A DNA stretch of 64,000 nt, from assembly GCF_947499215.1 (NCBI RefSeq), contig NZ_CANMNI010000001.1:434001-498000 (forward strand). The letters run 5' to 3'. Shown one piece after another: positions 60,065-64,000 of the stretch (positions are counted from its first letter, which is position 1; every line of letters starts with the position of its first letter). A model generated the notes under the pieces. That model ran no database searches and was not told the origin of the DNA. It was given only the letters and a program-made list of their open reading frames with translations. This DNA is from an uncultured Pontibacter sp. (GTDB lineage Bacteria > Bacteroidota > Bacteroidia > Cytophagales > Hymenobacteraceae). The position numbers and the translations under genes were made by a program.

Positions 60065-60709
60065 TTACTGCTTCGCAACAGGAAGCGTCACGCGCAGCAT
60101 ATCCCATGTAATCTGGATGCTACCTTTGTCGCTACCATCTGAAATAATCGTGTAACGAAGTCTCTCCTGTTTTGTGGGGGCAATTTCAGGCTTCACGGTA
60201 AAGCGCAGCACATCGTCCGTCTCCGCATAGTCATCGGCTAAGTGCTGCTCCCAGTTTTTATTAATGATGATGGTCCACTCCTCTTCGCCGGGTATGGTGA
60301 ACAAGGCATATTTGCCGGCTGGAAGGTTCTTCCCTCCTATGGTAATGTCCTTGTCCGTCATGATGCTCGTGGCCGAGTGCGCGCCTGTTACCCATACCTG
60401 ATTGTAAGCAACCAGTCCGCCCCAGATCTGACGACCGCGCACAGCCGGCGAATGGTAGGCGATAGTCAAATGCGCGTCGCCAATCATCCCGTGGGCTTCC
60501 GCTTTTAGACTGCCTTTGAGCGTGTCTGCTTCGGCTTGTTCCCCGATAGTGGTAGCACCCTCGCTCGGCTGCATGTCATGTCCGGCATGGCTGTCCTGTT
60601 CTACTGGGGTTTCCTGCACTTGCTCCTGTTCCTGTTCAGGCTGATTGCAATACGTGAGGGTGGCGCCGAGTAGAAGAACCGAAGCAATCTTTGTAAAGTT
60701 TTTGTTCAT
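60065..60709 (-). CDS. DUF2911 lipoprotein
   Basis: 214 residues. Signal peptide followed by the probable lipobox TLTYC (residue about 21). A Glu/Gln-rich spacer holds HAGHDM, a possible metal-binding stretch. The DUF2911 domain (about 65-165) shows LTIAYHSPAVRGRQIWGGLVAYNQVW, TGAHSATSI and GKYALFTIPGEEEWTIIINKNW. Function unknown. It is the last gene of the copper-related minus-strand group, 149 nt after the multicopper oxidase. Confidence 0.87.
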   Translation of the reverse strand: MNKNFTKIASVLLLGATLTYCNQPEQEQEQVQETPVEQDSHAGHDMQPSEGATTIGEQAEADTLKGSLKAEAHGMIGDAHLTIAYHSPAVRGRQIWGGLVAYNQVWVTGAHSATSIMTDKDITIGGKNLPAGKYALFTIPGEEEWTIIINKNWEQHLADDYAETDDVLRFTVKPEIAPTKQERLRYTIISDGSDKGSIQITWDMLRVTLPVAKQ

Positions 60710-60858
60710 GATGATTATCAGTATAAGAGGTTACAAATGATAGAGCTAAATGAAAACTCTTCTTTATGAGCTCTAAAGCTACAAATATTATGGCTTAAGT
60801 CAGCTTCATGGCTTTTTAGTTAAATCAAAATGCCAAGCCTTCCTACACTTTGAGAGCT

Positions 60859-63450
60859 TTAATATATAAATGTGAGGCCAGCTCCAAACTTCATGTCGCT
60901 GTCGTAATGCGTAGACAGCGAAACGTACTTGGTTACTATGTAGCGCAAACCAGCCATGTATTCCTTATCTGTGTTCCCCATTAGGTTCAGGCGCAGGCGG
61001 TTGGTCAGTGGTACATCCTCACGCCGTAACTGGAAGCGCAGTTTCCCCTCCGTGTCTACCCGCATTTCCGACACGATCAGCATGGGCAACGTGTATTGCA
61101 CACCGGCTACTGCAACCTTACGGTTATCTTGGTTGCTTAATTGACCGAACATGTTTTTCTCCGGCTCATTCTCTACACTGTTATAGTGATAGTCAAAGCC
61201 TATGAAAGGAAAGAGCCACTGCATTTTACCAATGTAACGGCCAAAGTAGGTTTCACTTTCTATACCGTACTCCTTCTTAAAACCAATCCGCCATTCTGTG
61301 GACAGCTCATAACGGGAGCTGCCCAGTATAAACTCTCCATCGCTGCCGTTGCTTTCCAGCCCTATCTGTGCTGACGGCAGGAAAACCTTGTCTTCGCGGT
61401 TAAACATTTTGCGAGCTTTTTCAGGATCCGGAAGCTCCGGGTTTGGAGGTGAATTCTGGTAGGTGAACACGCGGCCCATGCCGGCAATCATGTGGTAGAG
61501 TATATGACAGTGAAAAAACCAGTCGCCACTTTCGGAGGCTGCAAACTCGATCGTGTCCGTCTCCATCGGCAATATGTCGAGCACATTTTTCATAGGTGCG
61601 TATTCCCCATGCTTATTCAGCACCCTAAAATCGTGTCCGTGCAAGTGCATGGGGTGGCGCATCATGGAGTTGTTGAACATGATGATCTTCACGTTCTCCC
61701 CTTTTTTGATCAGTATCCTGTCAGACTCTGAAACTGTCTTGTTGTCCATGGTCCACACATAGCGGTTCATGTTGCCGGTGAGCTCAAAACGCAAGACTTT
61801 CACGGGGCCGGGTCTGAGGGTTGTTTTTTCAGGAGCCCGCAACATGCCATAGTTCAGGGTTACCATCTCGCCATTGCTGCCGCTCATGTTCTGCATTTCG
61901 TGCCCTTGCATGTCATGGCCCTCATGTGAAGTGGTATCAGGCTGCTGCTTCATTTCCTCTCCTCCATGCATACTGTGGTCCTGCCCTGAAATCTCCGGGT
62001 ACATCACGCTGTTCATGTCCATCTGCTGGTTGCTCATTTCCATGCCCATCGGTTCCATGTCCCCGCTCATTGTCATCATGTCGTTCATCATCTTCATACC
62101 CTCAAAGTAGTTCAGCTTGCCTAAACGCTGTGCCTTCATTTTCATACCCCTGCCCAGCCACAGCGATGTGGTATTGGAACGGTCTTCGGCAGTGGCCAGA
62201 AACTCGTACTGCATGTTTTCAGGTATGGTGACCAGCAAATCGTAGGTTTCGGCAGGCGCGATGATCAGGCGGTCCACCTCCACAGGCTCCACATCGTTGC
62301 CATCGTTGCCCACCACCGTTAGTTTGCCCCCGGAGTAGGTCAGCCAGAAGTAAGTGGAGGCACCGCCATTCACGACCCTGAGCTTCACCACGTCCCCGGC
62401 CGTGAAATGCGTTTGCTCCGCTATATCCTGCCCATTGGTCAGAAATTTTTCATAAGACACATCGCTCACATCCATCGCTTCCATCCGCTTCCACTCATTC
62501 TTCAGTTTAGTGCCGAAATGGCCTTTTTTTATGGCCTCCGCATAGCCCTGCGTCGCACCTTTCTGTATAGAAAACCAATCGTTTGCGCTGCGCAATGAGC
62601 GGTATACCTCTCTGGGGTTCAAATCTGTCCAGTCGCTTAGCACGATCGGGATGGCCGGCATGTCCGGTTCATTCACTTTATGAAAGATCAGGGCACCGTA
62701 CATGCCGCTCTGTTCCTGAAAGGCGCTGTGGCTGTGGTACCAGTATGTACCATTCTGTATGATCGGGAATTTGTAGAGGTAAGTGGAATGAGGCTTGATC
62801 GGCTGCTGGGTAAGCCAGGGCACTCCATCGAACCGGTTGGGCAGGAACACCCCGTGCCAATGTATGGAAGTTTCCACATCCATCTCATTGTGCACGTAGA
62901 TCTCGGCCGTGTCGCCCTGGGTAAAGGTCAGGGCGGGCGCCGGAATGCTGCCATTTATTGCCACGGCTCTTCTGGTTCTGCCTGTGAAGTTGACCAGCGT
63001 GTCCCGCACATACAGGTCGTAACGCACCGTCCGCGGCACACGTCTTTGGCCCGGGCTCTCCGGCTCATGCCCCGCTTTATGGACGGGCTTCTCTATTTCC
63101 TCCGGGTTCTGTACAGGTGTGACAGGGTCTTTCTGTGTCGGCTTCGCCTGATGCTGAACAGGCTTTGCTTTTTGCTGCTGCACCGGTTTTTTAGCCGGTG
63201 TGGCGGGTTTGGCTTTCACAGCTTTTTTTGGTGGAGCCTGCTCTTGCTTAGCCGGAGCTTTTGGTTTTTGCTTCACCAGCGTCATGCCGCACTTGGGACA
63301 TTTGCCCGGTTTTGTGCTTTGCACCTCGGGATGCATCGGGCAGGTATAGATATCAGTCTGCTGTTGCTGGGTTGGTTTGTGGTGCTCGTGCTGCGCGTAG
63401 GTAAAGGGAGCGGTTCCGAGCAGCAGCAGTGTGATCAAAAGCTTATACAT
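60859..63450 (-). CDS. Multicopper oxidase fused to an outer-membrane barrel-like domain (CopA-CopB-like)
   Basis: 863 residues. Signal peptide ending FTYAQ; a heavy-metal-binding domain (YTCPMHPEV..KPGKCPKCGMTL, about 35-58); a Lys/Pro/Gln-rich linker (about 60-135); three cupredoxin domains (about 145-670) with the copper sites IHWHGVF, YHSHSAF, HPMHLHGHDF and HCHILYHMIAGMGRVF; and a Met-rich insert (about 455-540) like that of CopA. The last 170-180 residues are beta-rich with alternating aromatics and end FGAGLTFIY, resembling the CopB outer-membrane protein. Expected role: periplasmic Cu(I) oxidation and copper resistance. The fusion of two usually separate proteins is unusual. Confidence 0.85.
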   Translation of the reverse strand: MYKLLITLLLLGTAPFTYAQHEHHKPTQQQQTDIYTCPMHPEVQSTKPGKCPKCGMTLVKQKPKAPAKQEQAPPKKAVKAKPATPAKKPVQQQKAKPVQHQAKPTQKDPVTPVQNPEEIEKPVHKAGHEPESPGQRRVPRTVRYDLYVRDTLVNFTGRTRRAVAINGSIPAPALTFTQGDTAEIYVHNEMDVETSIHWHGVFLPNRFDGVPWLTQQPIKPHSTYLYKFPIIQNGTYWYHSHSAFQEQSGMYGALIFHKVNEPDMPAIPIVLSDWTDLNPREVYRSLRSANDWFSIQKGATQGYAEAIKKGHFGTKLKNEWKRMEAMDVSDVSYEKFLTNGQDIAEQTHFTAGDVVKLRVVNGGASTYFWLTYSGGKLTVVGNDGNDVEPVEVDRLIIAPAETYDLLVTIPENMQYEFLATAEDRSNTTSLWLGRGMKMKAQRLGKLNYFEGMKMMNDMMTMSGDMEPMGMEMSNQQMDMNSVMYPEISGQDHSMHGGEEMKQQPDTTSHEGHDMQGHEMQNMSGSNGEMVTLNYGMLRAPEKTTLRPGPVKVLRFELTGNMNRYVWTMDNKTVSESDRILIKKGENVKIIMFNNSMMRHPMHLHGHDFRVLNKHGEYAPMKNVLDILPMETDTIEFAASESGDWFFHCHILYHMIAGMGRVFTYQNSPPNPELPDPEKARKMFNREDKVFLPSAQIGLESNGSDGEFILGSSRYELSTEWRIGFKKEYGIESETYFGRYIGKMQWLFPFIGFDYHYNSVENEPEKNMFGQLSNQDNRKVAVAGVQYTLPMLIVSEMRVDTEGKLRFQLRREDVPLTNRLRLNLMGNTDKEYMAGLRYIVTKYVSLSTHYDSDMKFGAGLTFIY

Positions 63451-63511
63451 CGTTATCTTTCATTTATGAAAAGGGCTATTCATAGTGTCTTCTATCTTAG
63501 GCTATGACCAT

Positions 63512-63557
63512 AAAAAACACCCTGACCGCTACTATGAATTATAGAGCAATCAGGGTG
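63512..63557 (-). terminator. Probable minus-strand terminator after the Csp gene
   Basis: CACCCTGA (63518-63525) and TCAGGGTG (63550-63557) form the stem. On the minus strand the stem is followed by TTTTTTA. It lies between the Csp gene and the multicopper oxidase gene, so the latter probably has its own promoter or depends on partial read-through. Confidence 0.7.
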
Positions 63558-63595
63558 ATGCTTTGGTCATGCATTTCGTCAGCATGCAAAGACAA

Positions 63596-63919
63596 TTATG
63601 CCTGCTGGCAGGCCTGCTCGCAACGGCGGCAAGCTTCGGCGCACATCTGGCAGTGGTCGTGCTTGTGCTTGGCGCACTCCTCGCCACATGCACGGCATGC
63701 CTTGGCGCACAGGTCCAGCACTTCTCGCTTCATCGTGGAGTCACGCGCCACATAGTCCATCGCCATTTTACAGATGGCGGCGCAGTCCAAATCAAGGCGG
63801 ATGCAGCGCTCCATCATTTTCACATCGTCCTCCTTCAGACAGGAAACGGCACAGTAGTTACATGCTGCTGCGCATTCTGCCAGCACACTAATAAGTTCTC
63901 TATTCATAGTTGCGTTCAT
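63596..63919 (-). CDS. Four-helix Cys-rich copper-storage-like protein (Csp/DUF326 family)
   Basis: 107 residues with 15 cysteines in CxxxC and CxxC patterns along four predicted helices: ECAAACNYCAVSC, RCIRLDLDCAAIC, LCAKACRACGEEC, HCQMCAEACRRCEQAC. This is the Csp (cytosolic copper storage) pattern. There is no signal peptide, so it should be cytosolic. An alternative start lies four codons later (63907). First in the copper-related group and upstream of the multicopper oxidase. Confidence 0.9.
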   Translation of the reverse strand: MNATMNRELISVLAECAAACNYCAVSCLKEDDVKMMERCIRLDLDCAAICKMAMDYVARDSTMKREVLDLCAKACRACGEECAKHKHDHCQMCAEACRRCEQACQQA

Positions 63920-64000
63920 AGTGAGTATTGTTTGGTTATAAGTCCTCTCTTATACATACCACTTCACGGATCAGTTTTACAGATTTTTGACTAATTTTTA

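Overview
The window looks like chromosomal DNA of a Bacteroidota bacterium, most likely of the order Cytophagales (Hymenobacteraceae/Pontibacter-like; the genus is inferred). Supporting signs are type IX secretion C-terminal domains, a PorP/SprF partner protein, TAnnTTTG-type -7 promoter elements, weak ribosome binding sites, DUF3570/DUF4266/DUF2911 families and moderate GC. No rRNA, tRNA, CRISPR array, prophage or insertion sequence was seen.

Layout. 0.1-3 kb: membrane protein, heme A synthase and a GAF histidine kinase. 3-8 kb: a PorP/SprF protein and a very large SGNH-hydrolase/Ig-repeat surface protein with a type B T9SS tail. 8.4-12 kb: PAP2 phosphatase and Ca2+-type P-ATPase. 12-15 kb: a minus-strand thioredoxin/ApbE/DUF4266/DUF3570 operon. 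15-17 kb: small membrane proteins. 17-40 kb: a large reactive-sulfur region. 40-45 kb: TatA, DedA, dicarboxylate symporter, PiT-like permease, small multidrug-export family and Na+/Ca2+ exchanger. 46-50 kb: a lipoprotein and a T9SS type A surface protein. 50-52 kb: two unknown genes between 41-bp direct repeats. 52-56 kb: an MmeI-like type IIL restriction-modification enzyme with an AT-rich specificity segment. 56-60 kb: small unknown proteins, a PRC-barrel protein and a PQQ-type sugar dehydrogenase. 60-64 kb: a copper-handling set (four-helix Cys-rich protein, multicopper oxidase fused to an outer-membrane barrel, DUF2911 lipoprotein).

The most interesting system is the sulfur region. It encodes two persulfide-dioxygenase/rhodanese fusions, a single-domain rhodanese, TauE/SafE and two YeeE/YedE transport proteins, a DoxX-DsrE fusion, two exported DsrE-like proteins, a TlpA-like thioredoxin, three UshA/SoxB-superfamily hydrolases (two with SoxB-like active-site wording), a TsdA-type diheme thiosulfate dehydrogenase, and two small exported proteins that share a DPPRFS C-terminus. 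SoxYZ, SoxAX and SoxCD are absent from the window. Eight palindromes of the form GTGAC-N4-GTCAC lie in front of these transcription units. In six of them the palindrome ends exactly 22 nt before a xAnnTTTGTA -7 element; the other two have a degenerate -7 at that distance. A Crp/Fnr-family regulator, whose recognition helix keeps the R-E-x3-R pattern that reads TGTGA half-sites in CRP, is encoded in the middle of the region. I infer one regulon for sensing and oxidising persulfide and thiosulfate, in which periplasmic DsrE-type proteins may replace SoxYZ as sulfur carriers.

A second genome-scale signal is the octamer CAGGTATA/TATACCTG, found more than 25 times in coding and non-coding DNA on both strands.
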